Shown: positions 1-8,686, counted from the first letter of the stretch. The stretch is DNA of 64,000 nucleotides from JAVSMW01 sp032027005 (GCA_032027005.1 JAVSMW010000008.1:124001-188000); one strand, 5' to 3'. Made by a program: numbers and translations. The notes: generated by a model from the sequence alone, not told the origin.

Positions 1-6
1 AGAAAA

Positions 7-639
7 ATGCGTTTTTGGCTGAAGCAGGTAATGGCTGAATACCTTAGAAACAGGTGGATAATTGTGCTTTTCATTATAACGTTCTTTTCTATGGGAATCT
101 TTTTTGGAGCAACTGCAGCCAGAGTTATCAGTATAGACCAGGCTGACCATCTAGCGGGGTATTTTAATAGTTTTTTGGACAAGGTGGCTGTAACCCCAGT
201 CAGTGAACAGATGTATTTCCGGCATAGTGTTATGACTAACTTGTATATCATGCTGGGGATCTATGTGCTTGGTCTAACAGTGATTGGAATCCCGCTGGTA
301 CTGGTGGCGGTCTTCACCAGAGGATTCATTCTGGGCTTTACCGTTGGGTTTTTGGTACGGGAAAAAGCAGTTAAAGGGTTAATTTTTGCTCTGGTTTCAG
401 TTTTACCTCACAACATTCTGGTAGTTCCGGCCATAATCACGGGCGGGGTGATTTCTCTTTCGTATTCGGCAGCCATTATCAAGAGAAGATTCTTTTCCCA
501 AAACCCTTCCGGAGTCAGGCGTTTTGGACTCTACACGGCAGTAATGTCAATGTTATGTTTGGTTACGGCCGTAGCCGGTTTTGTGGAAGCATATGTAACC
601 CCGGTTTTTATAAAATCAGCGGCTGCCTGGATACGATAG
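7..639 (+). CDS. spoIIM: Stage II sporulation protein M
   Basis: This 210-residue polytopic membrane protein has several hydrophobic segments (about residues 17-40, 75-110, 120-150 and 175-195), and its length is normal for SpoIIM. In Bacillus, SpoIIM works with SpoIID and SpoIIP to thin septal peptidoglycan and drive engulfment of the forespore. The motif VFTRGFILGFTVGF is typical of the family. It lies just upstream of xerD, as in many spore formers. The ATG at 7 is the first possible start in the window, so its ribosome binding site, or a slightly earlier start, may lie outside. Confidence 0.9.
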   Translation: MRFWLKQVMAEYLRNRWIIVLFIITFFSMGIFFGATAARVISIDQADHLAGYFNSFLDKVAVTPVSEQMYFRHSVMTNLYIMLGIYVLGLTVIGIPLVLVAVFTRGFILGFTVGFLVREKAVKGLIFALVSVLPHNILVVPAIITGGVISLSYSAAIIKRRFFSQNPSGVRRFGLYTAVMSMLCLVTAVAGFVEAYVTPVFIKSAAAWIR

Positions 640-717
640 TCAATTACATAATTTGTTCTATTATCAGCCTTTTTGTCATATAAGTTAATAAGCAAAAGGT
701 TGAGAGGTGATCATAAA

Positions 718-990
718 GTGCTTGTTATTGTTCGAAGAAAGACCAAAAGGAGACTGACTCTAAGTTTAAAGGTCATAGTGGCGGTTTTTGTCATTTCTTT
801 GGTTTGCAGTCATTTATATAACATGTATGCCGGCAAAGACGTCATCCGTGAGGGTTGGCTTAGAGATGACAGGCCCAGCGGCAACCCGCTGCGAGTTGAA
901 AACGGCTATAAAGCAGCTGAGAAAAAAAATCCGGATATCCTTGACCAATTTGTGGTAAAATTACGGGATTTATACCAAAAAGACCAGTGA
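718..990 (+). CDS. Small single-pass membrane protein between spoIIM and xerD
   Basis: The gene encodes 90 residues. A basic N-terminus (RRKTKRR) is followed by one membrane segment at about residues 15-32 and a charged tail. The frame can be opened at a TTG at 673, but that codon has no ribosome binding site, whereas the GTG at 718 has GAGAGGTGA at 702-710. I therefore chose 718. In Bacillus a small membrane protein of the DUF4227/YqzK type occupies the position just before xerD. The tail motif DDRPSGNPLRV vaguely resembles that family, but this is positional inference and no function is claimed. Confidence 0.6.
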   Translation: MLVIVRRKTKRRLTLSLKVIVAVFVISLVCSHLYNMYAGKDVIREGWLRDDRPSGNPLRVENGYKAAEKKNPDILDQFVVKLRDLYQKDQ

Positions 991-1080
991 AAAAAGGATT
1001 TCAGTGGTTTATTGTGGAAATAGAGAGTAGTCTGGACTACTCTTCTTTATTGGTATATCCGGAAAAGTGAGGTAGATTAA

Positions 1081-1968
1081 ATGAAAAGCCTGGTAGAAGA
1101 GTTTATTCATTATCTGGCGGTGGAACGGGGTTTGGCGGATAATACTCTGGACTCTTATAACCGCGACCTCAACCAGTTCCTGGGGTTTCTTGAGCAGGAG
1201 AAGGTTCAGGATGCCCAAAAGGCCACACGGAATATGGTTATGTCTTACCTTCTTTTCTTGCAAAAGAGGGGACGTGCGACTGCAACGGTTTCCAGGCACT
1301 TGGCAGCTCTGAAATCCTTCTATCATTTTTTATTAAAAGAAAAATATATCGAAAAAGACCCTACTGCCAATCTGGAGTCACCCAAACTGGAGAAAAAACT
1401 GCCCCAGATATTGGCTGTTCAGGAAGTGGAAATGTTGTTAAATCAGCCAATTGGCGGAGACCCGGCGACCTTAAGGGATAAAGCTATGCTTGAGCTGTTA
1501 TATGCGACAGGCATTAGGGTCAGCGAATTGATTCAGTTGGACATTAACCATATTAATATTGATATGGGTTATATCAGGTGTTTCGGCAAGGGTTCCAAGG
1601 AACGTATTGTACCTGTTGGGACTTTCGCCAGGCGCTGTGTTGACGAATATTTACAGAAAGGCAGGACAAAAATAATTAAGAACAAAGCCGAACAGGCCCT
1701 ATTTGTTAATCAACATGGGGGCAGGCTGACCCGCCAGGGATTTTGGAAGATAATTAAAAAGTATGCACGCAGGGCTGGTATTTCTAAGGTCATTACACCC
1801 CATACCCTGAGACATTCTTTTGCCACTCACCTGTTGGAAAACGGAGCCGACCTGCGTTCAGTTCAGGAAATGCTGGGCCACGCTGACATCACCACCACCC
1901 AGATTTATACCCATTTAACCAAGGGCAGGCTGCGTGAGGTCTATGCCAGGAGCCATCCGAGAGCGTAG
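1081..1968 (+). CDS. xerD: Tyrosine recombinase XerD
   Basis: This 295-residue tyrosine recombinase has an N-terminal core-binding domain (about 1-85) and a C-terminal catalytic domain. All catalytic residues are visible: R146 (ATGIRVSEL), K170 (GKGSKER), H241 and R244 (HTLRHSF), H267 (LGHADI) and the nucleophile Y276 (TTTQIYTH). With XerC it resolves chromosome dimers at dif. The position after spoIIM and before deoB-punA matches the conserved xerD context of spore formers and favours XerD over XerC. Nothing is missing from the reading frame. Confidence 0.93.
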   Translation: MKSLVEEFIHYLAVERGLADNTLDSYNRDLNQFLGFLEQEKVQDAQKATRNMVMSYLLFLQKRGRATATVSRHLAALKSFYHFLLKEKYIEKDPTANLESPKLEKKLPQILAVQEVEMLLNQPIGGDPATLRDKAMLELLYATGIRVSELIQLDINHINIDMGYIRCFGKGSKERIVPVGTFARRCVDEYLQKGRTKIIKNKAEQALFVNQHGGRLTRQGFWKIIKKYARRAGISKVITPHTLRHSFATHLLENGADLRSVQEMLGHADITTTQIYTHLTKGRLREVYARSHPRA

Positions 1969-1972
1969 ACGA

Positions 1973-2093
1973 GTTAGCAGTTAACAGTTAACAGTTAGCA
2001 GTTAGCAGTTAGCAGTTAGCAGTTAACAGTTAACAGTAGCTGTTTACAGAGAATACTGTTTACTGCCAACTGCCGACTGCTAACTGCCAACTA
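1973..2093. repeat. Heptameric tandem repeat with inverted flank
   Basis: Between xerD and deoB are about ten tandem 7-mers of the form AGTTAGC or AGTTAAC (1973-2036). They are followed, after a short spacer, by complementary ACTGCCA and CTGCTAA units (2061-2092). The two halves can fold back into a long imperfect hairpin. There is no U-run, so it is not an obvious intrinsic terminator. Confidence 0.75.
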
Positions 2094-2120
2094 AATTCTT
2101 GACAGAAGGAGCGATCTCAC

Positions 2121-3293
2121 ATGACAGAGATACATAGTGTTGTAATCATTGTGCTTGACAGCTTGGGTGTCGGAGAGCTGCCTGATGCGGACAAATATGG
2201 CGATTCCGGCAGTAACACCCTGGGCAATATTGCTAAAACCGTGAACGGCTTAAAGCTTACCAATCTGCAAAAACTGGGCCTGGGCAACATTATCGAGGTG
2301 ATGGGGGTTCCGCCGGCGGATAAACCCCTTGCCGCTTACGGCAAAGCGGCTGAAGCTTCCGCCGGTAAGGACACCACTACGGGTCATTGGGAAATGTCCG
2401 GCTTAATTTTGGACAACCCTTTTCCTGTGTTTCCCCACGGCTTCCCCCCTGAACTTATCGCTCAATTTGAAGCAAAAATCGGCCGCAAAACTTTAGCCAA
2501 TGAGGTTGCTTCAGGGACTGAGATAATTGCCCGGCTTGGTGAAGTACATATGAAGACAGGCTATCCGATCGTCTATACTTCGGCTGACAGTGTTTTTCAG
2601 ATAGCGGCTCACGAAGAAGTCATTTCCGTCGGGGAATTGTACGAAATGTGCCGGATTGCCCGCGAAATACTGACAGGTCCATATGCTGTCGGCAGGGTTA
2701 TTGCCAGACCTTTTATAGGCAAACCGGGGGCTTTTAAACGGACAGCCAACCGGCATGATTATTCCTTAGCTCCCCTTAAGCCAACTATCTTGGATGTTTT
2801 AAAGGAAAAGGGTTTGTCGGTATTGGCGGTTGGAAAAATTAACGACATTTTTGCCGGCCGGGGGATTACTGAGACGGTGCACACTGAAAATAATATGGAT
2901 GGTGTTAACAAAACCCTGGAGTTTATCAAACGCAATGAAAAAGGTCTTGTCTTTGTGAATCTGGTTGACTTTGATTCGTCTTACGGCCACCGTAATGATG
3001 CTCAGGGCTATGCGGATGCTTTAGCCGAATTTGATGCCCGTCTGCCGGAAATTCTTGCATTGATTGGTAAAGATAAAGTTCTGGTAATTACCGGGGACCA
3101 TGGTTGTGATCCCACCACGACCAGCACTGATCATTCACGGGAATATGTGCCTTTGCTGGTGTACGGGCCCGTGGTTAAGCCGGGTGTCAGCCTTGGTACC
3201 AGAAAAACCTTTGCCGATGTGGCGGCAACCGTGGCCGAGGTTTTTGATGTTAAAATTGAGACAGGGACAAGCTTCCTCAAAGACATATTGTAA
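2121..3293 (+). CDS. deoB: Phosphopentomutase
   Basis: This 390-residue enzyme interconverts ribose (or deoxyribose) 1-phosphate and 5-phosphate in nucleoside salvage. It belongs to the alkaline phosphatase superfamily. The metal and nucleophile motifs are visible: [13 protein letters not shown] near the N-terminus, KDTTTGHWE around the catalytic Thr, and [18 protein letters not shown] near the C-terminus. The ATG has AAGGAG at 2107-2112. The next genes are punA and pdp, so the three form a nucleoside catabolic operon that feeds pentose phosphates into central metabolism. Confidence 0.95.
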   Translation: MTEIHSVVIIVLDSLGVGELPDADKYGDSGSNTLGNIAKTVNGLKLTNLQKLGLGNIIEVMGVPPADKPLAAYGKAAEASAGKDTTTGHWEMSGLILDNPFPVFPHGFPPELIAQFEAKIGRKTLANEVASGTEIIARLGEVHMKTGYPIVYTSADSVFQIAAHEEVISVGELYEMCRIAREILTGPYAVGRVIARPFIGKPGAFKRTANRHDYSLAPLKPTILDVLKEKGLSVLAVGKINDIFAGRGITETVHTENNMDGVNKTLEFIKRNEKGLVFVNLVDFDSSYGHRNDAQGYADALAEFDARLPEILALIGKDKVLVITGDHGCDPTTTSTDHSREYVPLLVYGPVVKPGVSLGTRKTFADVAATVAEVFDVKIETGTSFLKDIL

Positions 3294-3315
3294 GTGACAG
3301 TTAAGGAGGGTTTAT

Positions 3316-4137
3316 ATGGATTCAGGTAAGATTCAGGAAGCAGCGGAATTTATCAAGAAGAAGGTACTCACCAGGCCTCAAATTGGCATTTTTTTAGGGA
3401 GCGGTTTGGGTATTCTGGCTGCCGAGGTAGAGAACAGAAAGACTATCAGCTATTCGGAAATCCCACATTTTCCCTTATCTACGGTTGAAGGCCATGCCGG
3501 GCAGATGGTTTTTGGGCAGCTGGCCGGAAAAGATGTTGTTTTGATGCAGGGCAGATTTCATTTTTATGAGGGATATCCGATGGGGCAGGTAGTATTTCCA
3601 GTTCGGGTGATGCACCGGCTGGGCATAGAGATATTAATTGTAACAAATGCCGCCGGAGGAATTAACCGGGATTTTAAACCAGGAGACCTGATGATCATTT
3701 CTGACCATATCAATTTGATGGGAAACAATCCACTCCTCGGTCCCAATGATGACGATCTTGGTCCGCGCTTTCCGGATATGTCAGAGGCTTACAACCGTGA
3801 ACTGATTAATATTGCTGAAAGTGTTGCACAGAGGGAAGGCCTGGGTTATCAAAAAGGAGTTTATGTTGCCCTGACCGGGCCCACTTATGAGACCCCTGCC
3901 GAGATCAGATATCTTAGAATAATTGGCGGAGACGCCGTGGGCATGTCAACAGTACCTGAGGTGATAGTAGCCAATCATGCAGGAATTCGAGTGCTTGGGA
4001 TATCCTGTGTCACCAATATGGCTGCCGGGGTTTTACCGCAAAAGCTTGACCACCAGGAGGTTATGGAAACAGCAGAGCGGGTGCGGGATCAGTTTATAAC
4101 CCTGGTAAAAGGTGTGGTCCATGAGGTGAAACTTTAA
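3316..4137 (+). CDS. punA: Purine nucleoside phosphorylase
   Basis: This 273-residue trimeric-type (PNP/MTAP family) phosphorylase cleaves purine nucleosides to the base and ribose 1-phosphate, the substrate of DeoB. Visible motifs are LGSGLG near residue 28, QGRFHFYEGY, the VTNAAGGIN substrate loop, GPTYETPAEI and DAVGMSTVPE. The ribosome binding site TAAGGAGGG lies at 3302-3310, and the gene follows deoB by 22 bases. The length is normal and the frame intact. Confidence 0.94.
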   Translation: MDSGKIQEAAEFIKKKVLTRPQIGIFLGSGLGILAAEVENRKTISYSEIPHFPLSTVEGHAGQMVFGQLAGKDVVLMQGRFHFYEGYPMGQVVFPVRVMHRLGIEILIVTNAAGGINRDFKPGDLMIISDHINLMGNNPLLGPNDDDLGPRFPDMSEAYNRELINIAESVAQREGLGYQKGVYVALTGPTYETPAEIRYLRIIGGDAVGMSTVPEVIVANHAGIRVLGISCVTNMAAGVLPQKLDHQEVMETAERVRDQFITLVKGVVHEVKL

Positions 4138-4175
4138 TGCAAACAGTTGGAGAAACGGCATAAGGGGTGCTGAAT

Positions 4176-5483
4176 ATGAGAATGGTGGATATTATTCAGA
4201 AGAAAAAAATTGGCGAAATTCTTACTAAGGACGAAATTGATTTTGCCGTTAAAGGTTACACCGCGGGAGAAATCCCGGACTACCAAATGTCGGCGTTGTT
4301 AATGGCAGTTTATTTTAAAGGGATGAATAAGCAAGAAATTGCAGACTTAACCAGTGCCTATGTGGATTCGGGTGACACCATTGATTTATCGGAAATTAAA
4401 GGGATTAAAGTTGATAAACACTCTACCGGTGGAGTAGGGGATAAAGTCAGTTTGGTTGTCATTCCCCTGGTTGCTTCAGTTGGTATTCCGGTGGCCAAAA
4501 TGAGTGGCCGGGGTTTGGGGCATACAGGAGGTACTGTTGATAAACTGGAATCCATCGAAGGTTTTAAAATTGAGTTAAGCAGGGAAGAATTTATTTCCAA
4601 TGTCAATCAATATAAAATGGCCATAGCAGGTCAATCGGCTAATTTAACACCTGCCGACAAGAAAATATACGCGTTAAGGGATGTGACCGCGACAGTGGAC
4701 AGCCTCCCGTTAATTGCCGCTTCTATTATGAGTAAAAAAATTGCGGCCGGTGCAGAGTGTATAGTTTTAGATGTAAAAGTCGGATCAGGGGCTTTTATGA
4801 AATCCCTTGATGAGGCTAGGGAATTGGCGGCGACCATGGTTGAAATAGGAAAAGCCCTGAAGAGAAGAACTGTTGCCGTGATTACTGATATGAACCAGCC
4901 CCTGGGATTTGAAATTGGTAATGCCAACGAAGTTAAAGAAGCAATAGAAGTATTAAAAGGTACAGGTCCGGAAGATTTAACCGCGGTCGCTCTGACCATT
5001 GCATCTCACATGGCGGTATTAGGCGGTGCTTACGGCGATTTTGATACTGCCTATAGTGAGTTAAATACGAGGATTAAATCAGGTGAAGCTATGGAAAAAT
5101 TAAAACAGCTGGTAGAAATACAAGGTGGAAATACTCAGGTCATTGAAAATCCAAACCATCTTCCGCAGGCTGCAAAACATATTGAAATTAAAGCTTCCAG
5201 CAGCGGGTATGTAACGGGCATTGAAGCTGAGAGTATTGGCATATCGGCTATGCTGCTGGGGGCAGGCAGAAAAACGAAAGAAGATAAAATTGATTATTCA
5301 GCCGGCATAACTCTTCTGAAAAAGATTGGGGACAGAGTGAGTGTCGGAGAGCCGTTTTGTGTTTTGCATACTAATTTAACTGAACACCAGGAAGCTGAGA
5401 TATTGGCAAAAAACGCATTTTCCATTAAGGACAGCGAACCGGATCAGATTAGTTACATCTATGACGTAATTAGGGCGAAATAA
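4176..5483 (+). CDS. pdp: Pyrimidine-nucleoside phosphorylase
   Basis: This 435-residue enzyme phosphorolyses uridine, deoxyuridine and thymidine. The signature KHSTGGVGDKVSL (phosphate binding) and the glycine-rich MSGRGLGHTGGT segment are intact, followed by the alpha/beta domain and the C-terminal barrel-sandwich domain. The frame could start at a GTG at 4167, but AAGGGG at 4162-4167 is spaced for the ATG at 4176, and MRMVDII is the usual family start. It is the last gene of the deoB-punA-pdp operon, and a terminator follows at 5527-5569. Confidence 0.94.
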   Translation: MRMVDIIQKKKIGEILTKDEIDFAVKGYTAGEIPDYQMSALLMAVYFKGMNKQEIADLTSAYVDSGDTIDLSEIKGIKVDKHSTGGVGDKVSLVVIPLVASVGIPVAKMSGRGLGHTGGTVDKLESIEGFKIELSREEFISNVNQYKMAIAGQSANLTPADKKIYALRDVTATVDSLPLIAASIMSKKIAAGAECIVLDVKVGSGAFMKSLDEARELAATMVEIGKALKRRTVAVITDMNQPLGFEIGNANEVKEAIEVLKGTGPEDLTAVALTIASHMAVLGGAYGDFDTAYSELNTRIKSGEAMEKLKQLVEIQGGNTQVIENPNHLPQAAKHIEIKASSSGYVTGIEAESIGISAMLLGAGRKTKEDKIDYSAGITLLKKIGDRVSVGEPFCVLHTNLTEHQEAEILAKNAFSIKDSEPDQISYIYDVIRAK

Positions 5484-5526
5484 TATTTAACAAATACCAA
5501 TTCCGATACTGGGATTGTTAGGATGA

Positions 5527-5569
5527 ATGGCACCAGGGATTATTTTAAGCATGGTGCCCATTTTTTTTG
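5527..5569 (+). terminator. Intrinsic terminator of deoB-punA-pdp
   Basis: GGCACCA (5529-5535) pairs with TGGTGCC (5552-5558). The stem extends across a one-base bulge and is followed by a run of eight T. Confidence 0.75.
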
Positions 5570-5666
5570 ACGGTTCTATGTAGGCAAAAAAGTCTATATT
5601 TGTTCCACTCCTTTTTGATTCGTTAGAATCAGACTTACTATTTCAGCGAGAGGAATGGTGATAAAG

Positions 5667-6593
5667 ATGAATATCTTAATTTTTGGTGGGACGGGTTTTG
5701 TCGGAAGAAACCTGACTGATGAATTGCTTGTCAATGGACATCAGATATTCGTTGTAACTAGGAATCGCAAAAAAACCACCAGCAGCTTGGTAAATAGGGT
5801 ACAGTTAATTGAATGGGACAACAATTTCCCTCTTGCTTGTATCAATGAGTTACAGAAGATTGACATAGTTATCAATCTAGCGGGAGAGTCAATTGGCAAA
5901 CGTCGATGGTCCAATTCAGTTAAGCAGGAGATTTTGAGTAGCAGGATTAAAACTACTCATGCAATTGTAACCGCAATAAACAAGCGCACATTTCAGCCGA
6001 AAGTTCTAATTAACGCTTCAGCAGTCGGATATTATGGACCTCGTCAGGATAAAGAGATAATTGAGGCTGAAGAAGCGGGACAGGATTTCTTGGGTCAAAT
6101 TTGCCGGGATTGGGAAAACGAAGCCTACAAGGTTCAAAAGGATTTGACCAGAGTGGTAACTTTGCGGATTGGTGTAGTATTAGGAAACGAAGGGGCTCTC
6201 AAGAGAATGGTAATGCCCTTTAAATATTACATTGGTGGTCCACTGGGAACTGGAAATCAATGGCTTTCGTGGATTCACATCAAGGATCTAACGAGAATCA
6301 TCAGGTTCGTGATTGAACATCAAGAACTAACCGGACCAATCAATGCAACTGCTCCAGAGCCGGTAACAATGAGGAAATTTTGCCAAATATTAGGCGATGT
6401 TATGAATAGGCCCTCTTGGTTACCGGTTCCCGAATTGATACTTAAAATAGCATTAGGTCAGATGGCCGAAATCTTATTGCATGGCCAACGGGTTATACCG
6501 GATAAGATAATAGGTGCCGGTTTTCAATTTCGGTTTCCTGGGTTAAGGTCTACGTTAGAGGATGCTTTAAAGAGGGAGAGTGGTATGCTTTGA
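5667..6593 (+). CDS. NAD(P)-dependent sugar epimerase-like protein, YfcH/TIGR01777 type
   Basis: This 308-residue extended short-chain dehydrogenase-like protein starts with the dinucleotide-binding motif GGTGFVGRNL at residues 7-16. INLAGESIGKRRW and SAVGYYG (with the conserved Tyr) mark the YfcH/TIGR01777 family, and the C-terminal part (from ~255) fits DUF1731. The substrate is not known for the family. An upstream in-frame ATG at 5655 overlaps the ribosome binding site, and GGTGAT at 5657-5662 favours the ATG at 5667. The gene overlaps the next one by four bases, so they are probably cotranscribed. Confidence 0.8.
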   Translation: MNILIFGGTGFVGRNLTDELLVNGHQIFVVTRNRKKTTSSLVNRVQLIEWDNNFPLACINELQKIDIVINLAGESIGKRRWSNSVKQEILSSRIKTTHAIVTAINKRTFQPKVLINASAVGYYGPRQDKEIIEAEEAGQDFLGQICRDWENEAYKVQKDLTRVVTLRIGVVLGNEGALKRMVMPFKYYIGGPLGTGNQWLSWIHIKDLTRIIRFVIEHQELTGPINATAPEPVTMRKFCQILGDVMNRPSWLPVPELILKIALGQMAEILLHGQRVIPDKIIGAGFQFRFPGLRSTLEDALKRESGML

Positions 6594-6964
6594 AAAGTAG
6601 TATCAGTTTCTTAAGTCAAAGGAGCAGAAAGGAAAAGATAGGAACTATCATTGGTGTTGTCGCTTCCATCCTTGGTATTTTGTTGTGGATAGTCTTGGTC
6701 TATTTTAACCCATATCGAACGGCTGGAATTACTGATGATTGGATGAAAATTACATTCTTAAAGCTCGGACTACCGGCTGTGGGCGGTCTAGCTGCGTCTG
6801 TGTTCGGTCAAGCGTGGTTAAACTTTTTGCTAGGATTATCCCCGTATTACTTGTACATGGCTGGAACACCTGGAATCTTCGGATTTTTTGGTCTGGTTTC
6901 AGTTGGATACATAATATCGGCAATCCTCATGACAATTGGCAAAAGACAACGGCATTCGATGTAG
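6590..6964 (+). CDS. Three-segment membrane protein of unknown function
   Basis: The 124-residue product has hydrophobic segments at about 19-40, 58-82 and 92-116 and a basic C-terminus. It starts at a TTG that overlaps the stop of the epimerase gene (TTGA), which implies translational coupling. I do not recognise a family. The glycine-rich membrane segments would fit a small integral protein. Confidence 0.55.
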   Translation: MKSSISFLSQRSRKEKIGTIIGVVASILGILLWIVLVYFNPYRTAGITDDWMKITFLKLGLPAVGGLAASVFGQAWLNFLLGLSPYYLYMAGTPGIFGFFGLVSVGYIISAILMTIGKRQRHSM

Positions 6965-7289
6965 ATTATCGGAGGGTCGGAATTCTGTAAAGTTCTCAAT
7001 CGTAGAATGACATTTTACATATCACTCTAAAACGATATTTTATACGCCTAAACATGCATTATAACCCATCTTGGTTGAAAATCTTATAATGTCCATATAA
7101 AATGATTTCAAGGGTTGTCGCCAACATTTTAACATAAATATGCTCTAAAACAATTTTTTGAACTAAAAAAGCCGGTTTTTCCTATGTTAACTTGAAATCG
7201 GAAAGTAGCTTTTGAGTTTTTGTCTAATAACTTGAAAAGTTAAATTTTAGCTGTTTCACTCGGTTTTGGGATTGTTAATCACCTAATTT
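6965..7289. other. AT-rich intergenic stretch without a gene
   Basis: No convincing reading frame, ribosome binding site or hairpin-plus-T terminator was found. The DNA is more AT-rich than its surroundings and may be decayed sequence at the edge of the accessory region. Confidence 0.5.
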
Positions 7290-7500
7290 GTCAGGATATC
7301 GGTATAAAAAGTCATTATATGGCCTGACTCGCCAGGCTACTCGACAGCACTTGCTGTCTAATCCTGACTTTACCGACATGCTATTGTCCTCCAGAGGCTT
7401 TCGCATGAGGTTAGTCGGTTGTCTTACATTGCAACGCAGGAGCGATGATTTCTATGAAATATATATGAAGCGCACAACGTGCGCACGAAAGGAGGTGGAA
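7290..7500 (+). ncRNA. Candidate structured RNA, possibly a HEARO/IscB-type omega RNA remnant
   Basis: Several pairings nest here. GTCAGGAT (7290-7297) pairs with ATCCTGAC (7361-7368) and encloses two hairpins, GCCTG/CAGGC (7322-7337) and GACAGC/GCTGTC (7343-7358). ACCGAC (7372-7377) pairs with GTCGGT (7414-7419) around CCTC/GAGG (7388-7391, 7407-7410). TCGGTA (7299-7304) could instead pair with TACCGA (7371-7376) as a pseudoknot. A GCGCAC/GTGCGC hairpin (7470-7484) sits just before a perfect ribosome binding site. A multi-hairpin RNA ending in a Shine-Dalgarno before an ATG is the layout of HEARO RNAs upstream of IscB. The family assignment is inference. Confidence 0.45.
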
Positions 7501-7503
7501 GTT

Positions 7504-7557
7504 ATGTTTACTTTGTCTAATAAACCTATACGTGAACCGCCCAGCAAAGTAGAATAG
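7504..7557 (+). CDS. Seventeen-residue reading frame behind a strong ribosome binding site
   Basis: The frame reads MFTLSNKPIREPPSKVE and stops. AAAGGAGGTG at 7488-7497 is one of the best ribosome binding sites in the window, with good spacing. The stop codon falls in the stem of the next hairpin. IscB proteins often begin with a motif like FVLSKNGKPL, so this may be the start of a deleted iscB. It could equally be a leader peptide. Confidence 0.4.
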   Translation: MFTLSNKPIREPPSKVE

Positions 7558-7632
7558 TGGTCCGGGAGGAAAATCAGGGAAGCTTTGCTAACCGTTACCC
7601 TGGACAGACACCTCAGCGAACCACTACTTCTA
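7550..7632 (+). other. Long nested hairpin downstream of the 17-residue frame
   Basis: TAGAATAGTGGT (7550-7561) pairs with ACCACTACTTCTA (7620-7632) with a single bulged base. Inside are GAGG/CCTC (7566-7569, 7611-7614) and CAGGG/CCCTG (7575-7579, 7598-7602). No U-run follows. It could be the right end of a mobile element or a regulatory hairpin for the downstream secreted protein. Confidence 0.55.
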
Positions 7633-7715
7633 AAACTATGTTACTATATCGGGACTTCGATTGCAATGTAAAGAGAACCATCGCCTTTTAAAAATTATAC
7701 GAGGGAGGTTACACA

Positions 7716-8393
7716 ATGCGAAAAATTCTTCTTCTTTTACTATCATGCCTGATTTTAACATTTTCGCTGGTTAATCCTGTTTTTGCGAAAGAAAGCAATA
7801 TCAGGGATATTAATGGAAATAAGGTTGATTTGGATCAATTACCAGTATTTAAGGTAGGAGAAAAAAAGGGTCCAGTAGAATTGAAAAACGATGAAAAACA
7901 AAAAAGCCAAATATATATTTTAGACCGTAAAGGTGAGAAATTCATCGTTGTTGAAACATTAACAGCTAAAGATGCTATTCCTGAGATGGAACCATCAGAC
8001 GTCAATACTTTTACTACCTCTGCAATTAAATATAAAGAGTATTCGTACGATGATTCTATTTCCAGTTGGGTCGGATGGGAACAAGCCCATTTTTATATGA
8101 CTGAATACTGGTACATTGATGATGTAGCAAATAAAATCACAAGTTTTAATACTTCTCCAGAAACTTCAGAAAGCTATGCTATTGGCAACGGCCACTATAG
8201 CAAAGGGTCTACCGCTTACTGGATAGATGCTACCAACAAAACTTCAGCAAGAGCAAAAGGCTATTGGAGCTGGTATATAGGTGTTCCCACTCCGTGGGGT
8301 GGAATTAGCTACGACGATTGGAAAACTAACCTTTACATTAATTTCTACGGAAACGGGACCGCTAGCGGATCATCTGAATGGATTGATTTATAA
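7716..8393 (+). CDS. Secreted protein of unknown function
   Basis: The 225-residue product has a clear Sec signal peptide: MRK, a leucine-rich core, and probable cleavage after NPVFA at about residue 24. The mature part is rich in Tyr, Trp, Ser and Thr (for example SSWVGWEQAHFYMTEYWY) and has no cysteine. This suggests an extracellular beta-rich protein; I do not recognise the family. GAGGGAGG precedes the ATG. A MITE is inserted directly at its stop codon, and a secreted protease gene follows. Composition and context suggest accessory, possibly acquired DNA. Confidence 0.7.
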   Translation: MRKILLLLLSCLILTFSLVNPVFAKESNIRDINGNKVDLDQLPVFKVGEKKGPVELKNDEKQKSQIYILDRKGEKFIVVETLTAKDAIPEMEPSDVNTFTTSAIKYKEYSYDDSISSWVGWEQAHFYMTEYWYIDDVANKITSFNTSPETSESYAIGNGHYSKGSTAYWIDATNKTSARAKGYWSWYIGVPTPWGGISYDDWKTNLYINFYGNGTASGSSEWIDL

Positions 8394-8395
8394 TA

Positions 8396-8595
8396 ACCCA
8401 AGTTTGGCGACATTTTTTACCAAACCTATATATAACAAGGCTCTAAGGAATCCAAAGCAATAAATGTAGTCCCTAAATAACTAGAAATAAATACCNAAAA
8501 GTTGAAAACTGGTTGTAGTACCAAAAGCGAATTTACCAGGATCCCTCAGCCCTTGTCGTGCCTATAACTGGTAAATTTTGTCGCCAAACTTGGGT
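8396..8595. mobile_element. 200-bp MITE with 17-bp terminal inverted repeats
   Basis: The ends are perfect inverted copies of ACCCAAGTTTGGCGACA (8396-8412 and 8579-8595), with looser similarity for about 14 bases more. The same four bases, AATA, flank both sides (8392-8395 and 8596-8599) as a probable target duplication that overlaps the stop of the preceding gene. There is no reading frame inside. A single N (8496) sits at the exact centre, which suggests a multicopy or hairpin-prone sequence that was hard to assemble. Confidence 0.8.
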
Positions 8596-8608
8596 AATAA
8601 AATAACAT

Positions 8609-8645
8609 ACTCCTATTATGAACCCTATGGGTTCATAATAGGAGT
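8609..8645. terminator. Perfect 17-bp stem hairpin
   Basis: Bases 8609-8625 and 8629-8645 are exact reverse complements with a TAT loop. There is no T-run after it (TCCCT follows), so it may act as a transcript-stabilising or Rho-independent-like barrier rather than a classical terminator. It lies between the MITE and the protease gene. Confidence 0.5.
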
Positions 8646-8686
8646 TCCCTAGGATTTATGAGGTTAACACCGGAGGAACGAGTTAA

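Noticed and set aside
7288..7557. 89-codon frame from a TTG across the structured RNA region
   Set aside because: It has no ribosome binding site at its start, runs through paired RNA stems, and its last 17 codons form a better-supported frame of their own.
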